From the NCBI RefSeq assembly GCF_002234675.1, contig NC_019877.2, forward strand, positions 775,001 to 839,000: a stretch of 64,000 nucleotides of DNA, written 5' to 3'. Within the stretch, counting starts at the first letter, position 1; each line of letters starts with the position of its first letter. The notes below the pieces were generated by a model that was not told the origin of the DNA, made no database searches, and saw nothing but the letters and a program-made list of their open reading frames with translations. This DNA is from Oryzias latipes (taxonomy: Eukaryota > Chordata > Actinopteri > Beloniformes > Adrianichthyidae). Of the stretch, positions 32,341-43,018 are shown piece by piece. The translations under genes and the position numbers were made by a program.

Positions 32341-33554
32341 AAACACCTAACATAAAAAAACTCTTAAGGATTTCTGAAATATTACCCGCCAATTTCAATA
32401 CCAACTACAGCTCTTAATTCACACACTCCCTACACCAACACACTATGAACACACGTTACACAAGAAGGGATGTGGTCAATGACCTTCTGTCCTCTACGCT
32501 ATCCCATCTGGGGCATGTAAGACAATATTTTCAAGAACAGTTCGGCACAACACTTAAGTTGATGTCCAACATTTTTTCAGCTTTCATTATTTAGAAAATC
32601 TATTTTTTTTATATTGTAATGATTCTCAAAACATTTTTTTTTTCATTTTTCATAGATAAAGCTTTTTAGCACTGAAACCACTCAATTCAGGCTCAGATTA
32701 TACTTCAGAGCTAAGAGATTAACTAAACACTGTAAACCAGATAAGGAACTACAAACTTATGACTATTGCAGGTAACTAAATCTAAGTGGACTAAATTGTT
32801 CAACACACACAGAAACCGCAGGTATTCTTTACAAAACGTTTGGTTTTCATTTTACAAGCCTTCATACGTTCAAGGGAACAATGTTACATAACTTAAAACA
32901 TTTATGTAAACAGGCCTTCACAAAGGGACTTAACTTGACATCTGACCTCACTATATTCAACGGATTAGGACAAGTATTAAGAAAATTCAAGATGGCTGGA
33001 CCTTAGTGAAGGATTCAACTGAGCAAACAAGAGAGGAAAAACATTTATATTCATTGAAGAACCTGCTCAACACATTTTTGTCTTCAGGCACTTACAAACT
33101 TGTGTTATTATTGTTTTATCCTGACTTAAGGAATTAAAAGTTTTCTGTAAAACAAACAGCTGAGTAACATGACAAAAGTTCAGCAAAGGTTCAGTAACTT
33201 TCACATGGCAAGGCCATAACCTTTTGACCTTTTGTTAGATGCTGTAAATATTTGTAATGAAGTTGCAGTGAAACACTATTAAGACATGTTTTTAACTAGT
33301 CTAAATTAGAGATCACTTAATGATTCTCATCAGTATTGCGATGGTCGCCACAGTAGGCTATCAGTTACCTCAGCTTACCTGTTTAGTACAGACATGGACT
33401 TTTGACAATTGATCAGAGTAGTGGCACACCTGCTACTCATTTCTGAATTATTTTCCACCAGTTCAGGGTCTGAAATGATCAGTAGGCGTATTATTTACAC
33501 GTGCAATCAGCTGTTGTCACTAGGCAACAACATGCTAGCAGAGAAGCGACTGGA
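32341..33554. other. Intron sequence, no feature beyond a CA-rich word block
   Basis: The block at 32387-32460 resembles 3665-3760. The rest is AT-rich intron of gene B without recognisable structure. Confidence 0.45.
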
Positions 33555-34860
33555 GCTTCTCAAAGAGTTACGCTGTCACAGGAGAGGCTGTAGAATTTGA
33601 GTTTAGCATCAGGAGAGGAAGGAACGCTACAAGTCAAGCGTCCATCCATCCTCATGGAGAATAAAATATATTTGCCAAAAATAATGAAGGACCTCACAGC
33701 GCTAACCAGACTGCAGTAGGAGTACCAGCAGAGCAGTCTCCTGCTGTTCATGGAGACCTGGCTCATGGACCTCACACCAAACTGAGGGAACTCTGGAGGA
33801 TTTCCAACTAGTGAGAGCGGACTGGTCGGTGGTAGGGAGGGGGCTTGAGGTGTACGTTAATGGGGGATGGTGTAACCCACAAGACAAAAACTGCATCACA
33901 GACATTGAACGGTTAGCAGACAGCGTTCAGCCGTACAATCTGGGGGGGGTTTCTTGTTATTGTGTTTACTCTTTACATTCCACACTCTGCAGAGGCTAAA
34001 GCAGCCTGTGAAGACATATCCACCTCTGTCTCTCAGCTAGCAACAGCACATCCACAGTCCTTTATCATAATATTTGGAGACTTTAACTCCGCCCCTCTTT
34101 CTACCCCAACTTCACCCAGTATGTTGACTGCCAGAGCAGGGGCAATAAACACTGAACTTGCTGTTAGCCTACATCTAATTACCTTTACCCCCACTGGGCA
34201 ACTTTAACACAACCTGGACATTCTTAAGCCCCCATTTACCCGCTTGGTGAAGAGGATACACCCCACCACATAGATGGTCAGGCTGTGGATGATAATCGAC
34301 TTAGGAAGGAAGTCACTTCCTGTTTTATCCGTGAACATCCAGGAAAAGACATTGAGACGTTGGACTCTCAGAAATACCTGGGTGTTCACCTCAATGACAG
34401 ACTGAACTGGATGACTAACACAGACATCTTGAACAAGAAGGGCCAGTTGATTCCACTTGCTGAGGAGACAAAGGTCTTCAGAGTTTGCAGGACTTTTACA
34501 GACTATCTATGATGGCGTTATTGCATCTCTCCTCTTCTACGGCGTGTGTTGGTGGGGAATGGATGCATGGACAGGAACAGGAGGAAGGTCGAGAAACTGC
34601 TGCAGAGATCCAGCTCTGTACTGGGATGTTCCCTAGAGTCTGTGACTGTGACGGGTGAGAGGAAGATGTTAGGAAAACTTGAATCCATCATGGACAATCC
34701 TCTTCATCATCTGTGTGAGACAATGAAAGCACTGAGGATCTCCTTCAGTCAGAGCCTGAAAGCTCCTTGCTGCATGAAGGAGCATTGACAGATCTTTCTG
34801 CTATCAGCTATGAACGCCTCATAGACACTGAACGCTTCATTGTGTTATTTGATGCAGTTT
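33555..34860 (+). mobile_element. Old Rex1/CR1-like LINE remnant
   Basis: About 33690-34110 is a worn AP-endonuclease: LEVYVNGGWCNPQDKNC and SFIIIFGDFNSAP, the latter being the catalytic GDFN block. After a deletion, about 34290-34790 resumes with DSQKYLGVHLNDRLNWMTNT and RKVEKLLQRSSSVLGCSLES, the region behind the RT palm. The RT core with its catalytic Asp pair is gone. It is oriented opposite to the host gene B. Confidence 0.7.
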
Positions 34861-34889
34861 GGTAACCATTATGAAAAAAAAGAAATGTT

Positions 34890-35060
34890 CAAATAAGCAG
34901 GGTGAAAAAAGATTCATGACAATACATTTCATTAGGTTAATTATTGATGACAAACTAAACTGGAAACCACATGTTAGATATCAGCAAACTAAACTGTCCA
35001 GAAGCATCTCAATTTTAAATAAAGCTGTGTTCACAGTAATAATTTTAATTCCAAACAACA
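34890..35060 (+). mobile_element. Short non-LTR retrotransposon fragment
   Basis: The frame gives IIDDKLNWKPHVRYQQTKLS and SISILNKAVF, a segment found just behind the RT catalytic core in several LINE groups. It is a different family from the preceding remnant. Confidence 0.5.
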
Positions 35061-36639
35061 TCCAGTGTATCTCCAGGAGGATGACACTGAATTCTACTGA
35101 ACCAGATTCTTCTCATGCTGTGATGTTAGTAGTTGGGTTATTATTATTAATGCTGTTATTAATGTTATTAATGCTGAAAACTGACAGTAAAACTCCTCCA
35201 TATCCTGATCAGTCAGTCACACACAGGGCTTTTATTGAGGCCTGCAGGCGTTCTCGATTGGAACCGAGACACCCGGTGCCAACTGCCGGGTCCACGGTTC
35301 CAGCCCAGGAAATCTGAGCCCACTCAGACAGCAGTGTCCACAGAAAACGCATTTCTCAAGCCTCGTCAATTGACCAGGGGCCGCCGTTCATTCAGCTGTG
35401 GTAAAGAGACACGAAGAGGCTTAACATACTGGTTAAAACGAAAGCGAAACATTCTCTTTTTCGTTGGGGGGGCTTAACATTATTGAGAAGGAGTGTCTTA
35501 TTGGAACATGTTTGTTGAAGATATTGCATGGAAGGAGGTTTGGCTAATTAATAATCTGTAATAAATTCTTGATCATCAAGAGTAAAAAGTTCATTTTAAG
35601 ATTATCCACATATTGTACCAGGCTAAAACTTTTATTCAAATTAGATTTAGATTAAACATTGATAGTAATGATAGTAGTGATGCAACATTATGACTTTTTA
35701 CAACTGATACGGATACCAATAGTCAACTGATATTTTTTAAAATACTTCTCAAATGCGTCAGCAATAGTCCCCTGCCCAGAAACTTTCCTTTTTTTTTCTT
35801 TGAATGAGTGCTAACGCTTAAAATGGAGTTTTAGGGCAGTTGATAGAATTTTCTTTTTTAATCACGAATTCTGAGTCAAATTTACAAGAACAAAGCCATA
35901 GATTAACGAGGAAAAAACACCAAAGTTTTCCGTTTATTGGAGCCTAGCTTAAAGATGAAATATGTGGATCCTTTTGTGAAGCTTTAATTCCAGATAGGTT
36001 TGAAAAACAAAGAAATTCAGAACCTTTTGACGACTCAAAATCCAATTATTGTCAGTGTTGGTAAAGCAGAGTTTCATAAAAAAAGGAGCTCAAAGACACA
36101 ATGGAGTGTAGAGGACAGCAGCTTTATTTTCTTTCATTCACATACCCAGAAACCCCTTTGTCACCTGACGTCATTATCCGGTTATATGCAGAACACCAAT
36201 GCGGAAGGAAAACAGTGTTCCATACGCCCCCTCCTCCAGATGAAACATCCTGTTTCAACACAAAACAACAAGTTGAATGAAAATAGTCTGATATATTAGC
36301 ATTAGAACGTTTAAAAACCCAAAAAGTCCTCCTCCTCAGATGGAAAAATCCCACAAATGTAGAGATCTGGTCTTTAGTGGAGGAAGAAAGGATTGAAGTG
36401 GACATCTGCAGGGACACCAACGGCTTCATCAACGGCTGAAGAGATCCTGCAAACCATCCATCAATAAATAAAACATTAATAAATCCTAAACAAAGGAGCT
36501 TCCAAGCATTTGAAACGTTATCAATAAACATTCAACTCACCTGTAAGTTTAGTCGGTCTGCTCTGCTGCTGCTGCGTGGCGTTCACTTGCTGCTCTGTAT
36601 GCTCACCTCCACTTTAATCTCTTAAGTTTACAAGTTGTT
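35061..36639. other. Intron sequence, no supported feature
   Basis: No gene or clear repeat. A GC-rich patch at 35230-35420 stands out from AT-rich surroundings without a recognisable function. Confidence 0.4.
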
Positions 36640-36885
36640 TTTCTTGTAAATCTACAACTTTAAATCTTGTAATTTTTTTGGTGGCCCCTAAAACTGCAAT
36701 GATAGCAGCTTCATATTCTTTCCACACATCGTGGTGGTGAATTTTCAAATAGCTTGTGAGATTTGTGGTGTTAAAGCTTGACCTTTTACCCTCTTTGTGA
36801 CACTTCTGTCGAAGACGTTTTGCAAACAGCGAGTGAGTCGTTGGTCTCAGACACGGTAAAATAAGCCCACATGTTGCAGACGGAG
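36640..36885 (-). mobile_element. hAT (ZBED-like) BED-finger exon remnant
   Basis: On the minus strand one frame gives NMWAYFTVSETNDSLAVCKT and another SFNTTNLTSYLKIHHHDVWK. Together these follow the BED zinc-finger pattern (VW.YF, C..., TTNL..HL..HH) of ZBED-type hAT transposases. A stop and a frame shift separate them, and the second Cys is Ser. This is an old transposon fragment in the intron. Confidence 0.55.
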
Positions 36886-37428
36886 GTCTTTAGAGCAGGC
36901 GCTGAGATGTCAAATACCATTTTCTTCATCATTTTAGTTCAGTGACAGAATAATCAATGTTGAAGTAGAAAATGAAAAAGCATGTTGGTGGATTGCTTTT
37001 TCATTTTAATTTTGAGTCATAAAATGCAGCTTCATTTTGAAAATGAAAAAGCATTTATGATTTTGACTTTTATTTTTAATTATGCTACAGAATCGCTTCC
37101 ATACAAAACGACAACAGTTTAAGCTTTTAGTCATCGGTCAATAATCAGGGAACTTTTTTCTTATCGGAATCATCTGCAGGACGTTGTACTGTCCAACATC
37201 GGCCTACAATTATCAGTATCTGATGCTATCATGCTATCAACTACTCTGTAGTTTTTGCTGCAAAATTCCACTGAAACAGTGATCCATCTATTCTGATATT
37301 GTCCTGAAGTTAAAGAAGATTTATGCTAAACTGATTTGCTTAAATTTCTTGCACATTTTGGCCAAATTTCATAATTGTCGCGTGCGTGTGTTGTTCAATT
37401 GTGTGTTTCTCTGATGAAGGTGACATAC
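36886..37428. other. Intron sequence near the donor, AT-rich
   Basis: This contains inverted words around AAAATGAAAAAGCAT (36975-37060), perhaps a worn MITE. Otherwise no feature. Confidence 0.35.
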
Positions 37429-37600
37429 CTATGTGGTGTAGCTGCAGCTGTGGTTTCCAGATGACATCCAGCAGTCTGCGCTGACGACAGAGCTCCTGCT
37501 CGTACTGGACGATGGTTCCTTCACAGAGTCTGCAGATTTCTTCAGCAGCAGCAGCTAGTCGCTCGCTGATCAACTCTCTCAGAGACTGAAGGGAAGACAT
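37429..37600 (-). CDS. C2H2 zinc-finger protein B, exon 1
   Basis: This exon codes for 57 residues plus one base: MSSLQSLRELISERL at the start, VQYEQELCRQRRLLD in the middle and WKPQLQLHHI at the end. A GTATGT donor follows at 37428. The phase (one base) fits exon 2 exactly. This short helical, coiled-coil-like N-terminus is, to my knowledge, a standard first exon of many percomorph fish zinc-finger genes and probably serves protein contact. The frame is open for 12 codons further upstream (MWELELKIGAGT). I prefer the MSSLQ start because it matches the family. The intron is about 5.5 kb and is full of transposon debris. Confidence 0.82.
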
Positions 37601-37639
37601 GGTTCCTGCTCCGATCTTCAGCTCCAACTCCCACAAACA

Positions 37640-37800
37640 CCTTCTTTACGCTGCTTTTTCACTCGAAACTGACAGTTCGTATCCTCCTTTGGGTCCAAAA
37701 ACGTCACTGTTGTCCAGACAAAATCGCCGCCGGTCTCTGAACACAAGCTAGCTACAAGCTGCTAGCGCCGCGCGCTGCTGTTTACTTCCGGGTCACGCTG
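37640..37800 (-). promoter_or_regulatory. CpG-rich promoter of zinc-finger gene B
   Basis: Just upstream of exon 1 the sequence is rich in CpG (GCTAGCGCCGCGCGCTG, ATCGCCGCCGG). It contains an ETS/GABP-type site, CCCGGAAGTAAA on the minus strand (about 37783-37794), and a CRE half-site, TGACGT. There is no TATA box. This is the usual form of a housekeeping-type vertebrate promoter. The start site is inferred. Confidence 0.5.
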
Positions 37801-38512
37801 ATAACTTCATTCTGAAAAAGCCTTTTACATTTCGATTATCCGAATATTTATTTTTTTTACGAAAAGAATTTACAACCTTTTTAAGTCACGAAATATATTT
37901 TAATAAAAAGTATGAAAAACAAAAATAATTTTGTCAAAAATGCTTGGTAAGCGGATATGACGTCACAAGAATTTACGATGTACTTTTTTTTAAAACGATG
38001 TACTGGAATTAATCACAAAACCAAACTGTAATCAAAGATGTGAGCATAAAAGGACTGTTTAGGAGATGAAAAACTGTTTACAGTTGAGACTTAATACAGA
38101 CTGAAGCTTTTTTGTTTTTAATATTTAAGAGAACTTTTACATCCAACCTCAGTTTATCTGAAGTCTCACATTAGAACAACAATTATTTCTGGTTTTGTTA
38201 GACCCTTTGTCATTGTCTGCAGGTCTGCAAAGCAGAAATACCTGATGTTAAACTGAATAAATTCACTGTAAAATTTTTTTTATTGTTTTCTTCTCGTGTA
38301 AAAAAAGAAAATAATGATGGAGCTACGGCAGGATTACTTGGCTCAGGTTTTTTTTTTAATAATTACGAAACTCTCGCAGACACAACCACCCAATGATTCA
38401 GAGCACATCTCTTCACAAAAAACAAAGAACAAAACAAAAAAATCTATACACATAAAAATATAAAAAAACTTTCAGAATAAATTAAAATTTAAGGCAATCA
38501 ACAATCTAGACA
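37801..38512. other. No gene seen upstream of gene B
   Basis: AT-rich intergenic sequence with no supported feature. Confidence 0.5.
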
Positions 38513-38796
38513 AGGGGTGCCCAAACTTTTTTCCTCAAAGGGCCAAAATCTAAATGTGATCGTGGACCGTGGGCCAAATACAATACGTTTTTTGTATGTC
38601 ATTAAATAAAAGCAGAAAACAAAGAATATGCTTTAATGTGTTTATTTTGATTCTGTATTCATCAAGGTAACACAAAAATAAACATTCTTTCAAACCATTA
38701 AACATAACAGCAAGGCCTCACTGGCAATTTTCAACTAAAAAACAAAAACAAACTAAAACAAACTTTTTTTCCAATGAAAACAGCAAACTGCGATCC

Positions 38797-39279
38797 TTAA
38801 TGAGAGACATGGAGCTGGTCTTTTGACTTAATCAGTGACTGAATGTTGGGCTGCAGCTTACTCACTGATAGTGTTAGTATGTCTTGCAAGTGTGAGTCTG
38901 TGAGGGTCCCCCTGAGTTTGATCTTGTTCAGGTTCATGAGACTAAATGTTTGCTCACAAATGTAGGTGCTGCCAAACAGAGATAGCATCACTTGTGCATT
39001 TTTTCTCATCTGTGGGTATCTTTGTTTTGACACATGTGGATAAAAATCCCTCAAGGGTAGTGATACAAATTTGCGTCTTAGCTCTGTGTCACATTGAAAC
39101 TCAATCAACTCCATCTGCAAATGCTCTGGAACTGAGTCGGGACTCACGCTGAAGGGCTGAGAAAAAAGCTCCATGTCACCTGCAGTCTTCTTAAAGTCCA
39201 CAAAGCGCAAATCAAACTCCTTATTTAAGTTGCTGAGAAGTTCTCCATATTCTGGCAACCTGTCAGAGAGAGCTTCCAG

Positions 39280-39285
<6 letters not shown>
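38797..39285 (-). pseudogene. hAT transposase C-terminus
   Basis: The frame covers [20 protein letters not shown], then QMELIEFQCDTELRRKF, RDFYPHVSKQRYPQMRKNAQ, STYICEQTFSLMNLNKIK and the end DQLHVSH with a stop at 38797. This is the C-terminal dimerisation part of hAT transposases, the region also found in domesticated GTF2IRD2- and ZBED5-like proteins. The EQTFSLMN block is the conserved signature. The N-terminal BED finger and most of the RNase H-like core are missing. Upstream the frame passes through the CT/GA microsatellite, which adds a meaningless Glu-Arg run. It is a dead 3' fragment. Confidence 0.75.
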
Positions 39286-39334
<49 letters not shown>

Positions 39335-39339
39335 TCGCT

Positions 39340-39388
<49 letters not shown>

Positions 39389-39397
39389 CCCCCCCCA
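39286..39397. repeat. (CT)n microsatellite with C-run
   Basis: About 100 bases of CT repeats with a few GCTC interruptions, ending in CCCCCCCCC. Confidence 0.95.
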
Positions 39398-39472
39398 CGT
39401 TTGCTGGGTGTCTTTTTTGCTGCAGCTGAGCACTGCAGGAGTGTTGACCTGGTCTCAGCCACAGACTGCCGA

Positions 39473-40057
39473 CGAGAATGGCTTGTCTTTTTTTGGAGGA
39501 CCCAATTGACGAGGAGGCTGTATTAAATCCTAGAGAATTACATTTACGTCGTGCGAGGATTTTGAGACCTAGACTCGATTTTTTTGTCATTTCCCCATAC
39601 GTTTTTGTTTGAGCATTACCGTTTTTCGTTGCAGTCAATTACATATATACAATGAAAACAACATTAGATATTGCTATGTAGATGTTTCATATGTCAAATA
39701 TTGTCAACAAAGCCTACATCCATGACATGCTCAAATTTGACCTGATTGAATTATGTTTTTATACTTCATTTTTAGCTGCTGCCATGTTCTTTTAATTCCT
39801 GCAGGATTGCAGCTACATGAAAATGAAATCAGGGACATTGAATTAGATTAATGTAACAATTAATTTTTGGAAACACAATTTTCTAGCACTGCTTACTTTC
39901 TTAATCCCATATAAACCTATACCACTTGATCAATACAAAGGTAGACAAAAGTTCACTTTGAAAAACACAATTGCATGTATTAATATTAAACTGACCAACG
40001 TTTGCAAGAGGGGAAGGTTAACAAAAAAGTCCTCTAAACATTACCGACGTTAAATGT
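39473..40057 (+). mobile_element. Harbinger fragment (copy 3)
   Basis: This begins within the transposase start region (ATGGCTTGTCTTTTTTTGG) and carries the same deletion junction and 3' text as copy 1 (TTAGCTGCTGCCATG through ACCGACGTTAAATG), without the solo LTR. Both terminal repeats are missing. Confidence 0.7.
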
Positions 40058-40507
40058 GGTTGTTTTCAAAAAGACATGAAAACAACCGCTATTCCTTATG
40101 TTTTTAACCGTTTTCATGGTCTGCAGGTCTGACAGCAACAATCTCAAATGTTGGACTGAACCATTTCATTGTAAACATGCGTTGTTGTTTGTGTGTTGAT
40201 CCACAAACACGCTGTGAAGAGGAACCTGCAGTGAAGGCAGCCATGTTGGAGCCTCACACATGTTCTCATTAGGATCAAATGAACCAGTGTGTTTGAGACT
40301 GAAAGAAAGACTGAAGGACAAAGAAATATGAAGATTCATTAAGGATCAAATCCAGACTTTATTCATGTCTTCAGACAAAAAAGCTGCAGACATTTTACAG
40401 ACACAATTGAGGTTTTTCAACACTTTTCTGACCAGAAGATGCAGTTCTGGATACAGCCAGAAGGTGTCGCCCTTCTCATTTCTAATACAAGTTCAAACTA
40501 CAGATCA
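40058..40507. other. No gene seen
   Basis: Spacer between two Harbinger copies with no recognisable feature. Confidence 0.45.
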
Positions 40508-40659
40508 GGGGCCTGTTTCAGAAAGGAGGTTAAGTGTAAACTCTGAGTGCGTTAACCCTGAAATAAGGGAAACCCTGGGTTTTCCGTTTCAGAATGGGAG
40601 GTTTGTTAAACCAGAGTAAACAGAGTAAGTCAAACCCGTTTCTGAAAGAGAGGTAACTT

Positions 40660-42835
40660 CAGGAATCAGGAATCAGGAATCAGGAAACTTTATTGTCATT
40701 TTATCATGATAAAACGAAATTAGGCTCTCTGGTCCCGGGCCAGCCGTTTACATTCAGACATAAATAATATATATCAATAATAATGTCAGTAAAATATCAG
40801 TCTGTTATGGTGTGGTTCCTGATGAGTATTGCACAGAAGTATTTTTCAAATTGCACAGTATTTTATGTTAAGTATTGCACAGCCCTGTGATATTGCACTT
40901 GGGAATTAGCTTGTTGTCCATAGGGGGGGGGGGGGGGGGGGTGCAGTGATCAACCGGAGTTAAGCAGTCTGACTGCTTCAGGAAAGAAACTGTTCCTCAG
41001 TCTGGTGGTCCTGCTCTTTATGCTCCTCAGTCTCCTGCCTGAGGGGAGCAGGGAGAACAGAGGGTGTGAGGGGTGGGTGGGGTCTTTCAGGATGTGGGAG
41101 GCCCGTTTCCTGCACCTGGTCGTATAGATGTCAGTGGTGGATGGCAGGCTGCAGCCCACAGTCCTCTGTGCAGCTTTGGTCACTCGTTGCAGAGCTTTCC
41201 TCTCTGCCGCAGAGCAGCTGCCGTGCCACACCGTGATGCAGGAGGTCATGACGCTCTCCACCACACACCTGTAGAAGGAGGTCAGGACTGGGATCCCCAT
41301 CCCAGCTCGCTTGAGCCTCTTCAGGAAATAGAGGCGCTGGTGTGCCTTCTTGACCAGATACCTGAAGCTGGAAACCACTTCCACCGCGTCCCCTCCGATG
41401 TGAATGGGGGGAGGGGAGCATCTGTCCTTCCTAAAATCCACGATCATCTCCTTGGTCTTCTTCCCATTGATGCAGAGGTTGTTGTCTCTGCACCAGCTCT
41501 CCAGATGTTCCACCTCCTGCCTGTAGTCAGACTCATCGTTGTTGGAGATGCGTCCAACCACAGCTGTGTCATCCGCAAACTTCACGATCAGACAGCTGGG
41601 GTGACTCGCTGTGCAGTCGTGCGTGAGCAGGGTTAACAGGAGGGGGCTCAGCACACAGCCCTGGGGGGAGCCCGTGCTGAGGGTGATCGGGGAGGAGGAG
41701 ACGTTGCGGATTTTTACAGACTGCGGTCTGTCTGTCAGGAAGTCCAAGACCCAGTTGCACAGAGTGGGGTTCAGTCCAAGTGTGTGTAGTTTCTGGGTGA
41801 GGGTCTGCGGGATGATGGTGTTAAAAGCTGATGTGAAGTCCACGAAGAGCAGTCGAACGTACGCGTTCTTGTTCTCTAGGTGGGTGAGGGTTGTGTGGAC
41901 CACAGAGGAGATGGCGTCCTCTGTGGATCGGTTTGACCTGTATGCGTATTGGTGCAGGTCCCTGGTGATGTCGATGGATTCTGTGATGCGGGTCATGACC
42001 AGTTTTTCGAAACATTTCATGACTATCGGTGTCAGGGCTACCGGCCGATAGTCATTCAGACTTGTCACTGTGGATGATTTGGGTATTGGAATGATGGTGG
42101 CGGTTTTCAGGCAGGTGGGGACCACTGCCTGCATCAGGGAGGTGTTGAAGATGTCTGTCAGCACCTCTGTGAGCTGGTGTGCACAGTCCTTCAGCACCCG
42201 TCCAGGGATATTGTCGGGTCCAGCAGCTTTGTGAGGGTTGATCCTCTGGAGGGTCCTCCTCACCTCAGCGGGCGTCACACTGAAGGGCTCTTCGCCAGGT
42301 GGGATGGTGAGTTTGGTGCTGGGAGGGGCGGTGTTGGAGTCCTCAAAGCGGGAGTAGAAGAGGTTGAGTGCGTCTGGTAGAGAGGGGTCCTCAGGGCATT
42401 GTGCATCTCTGGTGTTGTAATCTGTGATGCACTTAATGCCCTTCCACATACTCCGAGGGTCATTCGACGTAAAGTGTCCCTGAATCCTCTGAGCATAGGC
42501 GGCCTTGGCCCTCCTCACCCCAGCATGCAGCTCCCTTCTTGCCGCTCTGAGTGCCACCTTGTCACCTGACTGGAACGCAGCATTCCTGTGTTTCAGCAGA
42601 GCCCGCACCTCTGCGTTCAGCCAGGGTTTCTGGTTGGGGTAGTCCGTTACAGTCCTGGTGCTGGTGACATCCTCCGTGCACTTACTGATGTACCCGAGGA
42701 CTCCTGATGCATAATCCTCCAGGTCCACCTCCCCCTCATGCGAAGCTGCCTCCCTAAAGATCTGCCAGTCTGTGTGCTGGAAACAGTCTTGCAGAGCTGA
42801 TGCAGCCTCACTAGGCCACACTGTGATGGTCACAT
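40660..42835 (-). mobile_element. Rex1-like LINE, 5'-truncated, inside Harbinger
   Basis: The minus-strand 3' end has CAATAAAGTTTCC-type text followed by tandem TGATTCC words (plus strand AGGAATC, from 40660). The insertion splits AGGTAACTT from TACTCGGAGTC, which are continuous in Harbinger copy 1 (near 14128-14145). An 18-base G run lies at about 40924 in the 3' UTR. Confidence 0.85.
40950..42833 (-). CDS. Rex1-like LINE reverse transcriptase, partial
   Basis: This open frame of 627 codons codes for the reverse transcriptase of the LINE. It starts inside the linker after the missing endonuclease (WPSEAASALQDCFQHTDW). Motifs follow in order: NPHKAAGPDNIPGRVLKDCA, ATIIPIPKSSTVTSLNDYRP, FVDFTSAFNTI, GSPQGCVLSPLLLTLL, the catalytic KFADDTAVVG, NGKKTKEMIVDF, then VVSSFRYLVKKAHQRLYFL and a C-terminus ending FFPEAVRLLNSG. 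Compared with the family, the segment that normally lies between FRYL and VKKAHQ (about 20 residues, LG..i..dL.W..n) is missing in frame. Clade naming (Rex1/CR1 group) is from memory of the motifs. The copy cannot move by itself. Confidence 0.82.
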   Translation of the reverse strand: MTITVWPSEAASALQDCFQHTDWQIFREAASHEGEVDLEDYASGVLGYISKCTEDVTSTRTVTDYPNQKPWLNAEVRALLKHRNAAFQSGDKVALRAARRELHAGVRRAKAAYAQRIQGHFTSNDPRSMWKGIKCITDYNTRDAQCPEDPSLPDALNLFYSRFEDSNTAPPSTKLTIPPGEEPFSVTPAEVRRTLQRINPHKAAGPDNIPGRVLKDCAHQLTEVLTDIFNTSLMQAVVPTCLKTATIIPIPKSSTVTSLNDYRPVALTPIVMKCFEKLVMTRITESIDITRDLHQYAYRSNRSTEDAISSVVHTTLTHLENKNAYVRLLFVDFTSAFNTIIPQTLTQKLHTLGLNPTLCNWVLDFLTDRPQSVKIRNVSSSPITLSTGSPQGCVLSPLLLTLLTHDCTASHPSCLIVKFADDTAVVGRISNNDESDYRQEVEHLESWCRDNNLCINGKKTKEMIVDFRKDRCSPPPIHIGGDAVEVVSSFRYLVKKAHQRLYFLKRLKRAGMGIPVLTSFYRCVVESVMTSCITVWHGSCSAAERKALQRVTKAAQRTVGCSLPSTTDIYTTRCRKRASHILKDPTHPSHPLFSLLPSGRRLRSIKSRTTRLRNSFFPEAVRLLNSG

Positions 42836-43018
42836 ATACTCGGAGTCAGTGTCCACGGTTACTTATGCTGCGAAGCTAACCTATTCGGGAGCAGGTTTTA
42901 TTCTCCAAACTCAAGGTTTCTGCCGGTCCCCTCCCCTTTTTAAAGACGAAGCGGTATTTTTCGCTTTAACCTTCATTGCCCACATTTCCGTCACACAGAG
43001 ACGGTCTAAGTGACAAGA

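Larger units (their letters stand above)
38513..39462 (-). mobile_element. hAT (Charlie/GTF2IRD2-like) 3' half
   Basis: The end at about 38513 reads CAAGGGGTGCCCAAACTTTT, a classic hAT terminus. The element runs on the minus strand and contains the transposase C-terminus. Its upstream part is replaced by a CT microsatellite, then a short leader and a Harbinger fragment at 39473. Confidence 0.75.

Noticed and set aside
39286-39462. Glu-Arg-rich protein segment
   Set aside because: It is translated CT/GA microsatellite, not a real low-complexity domain.
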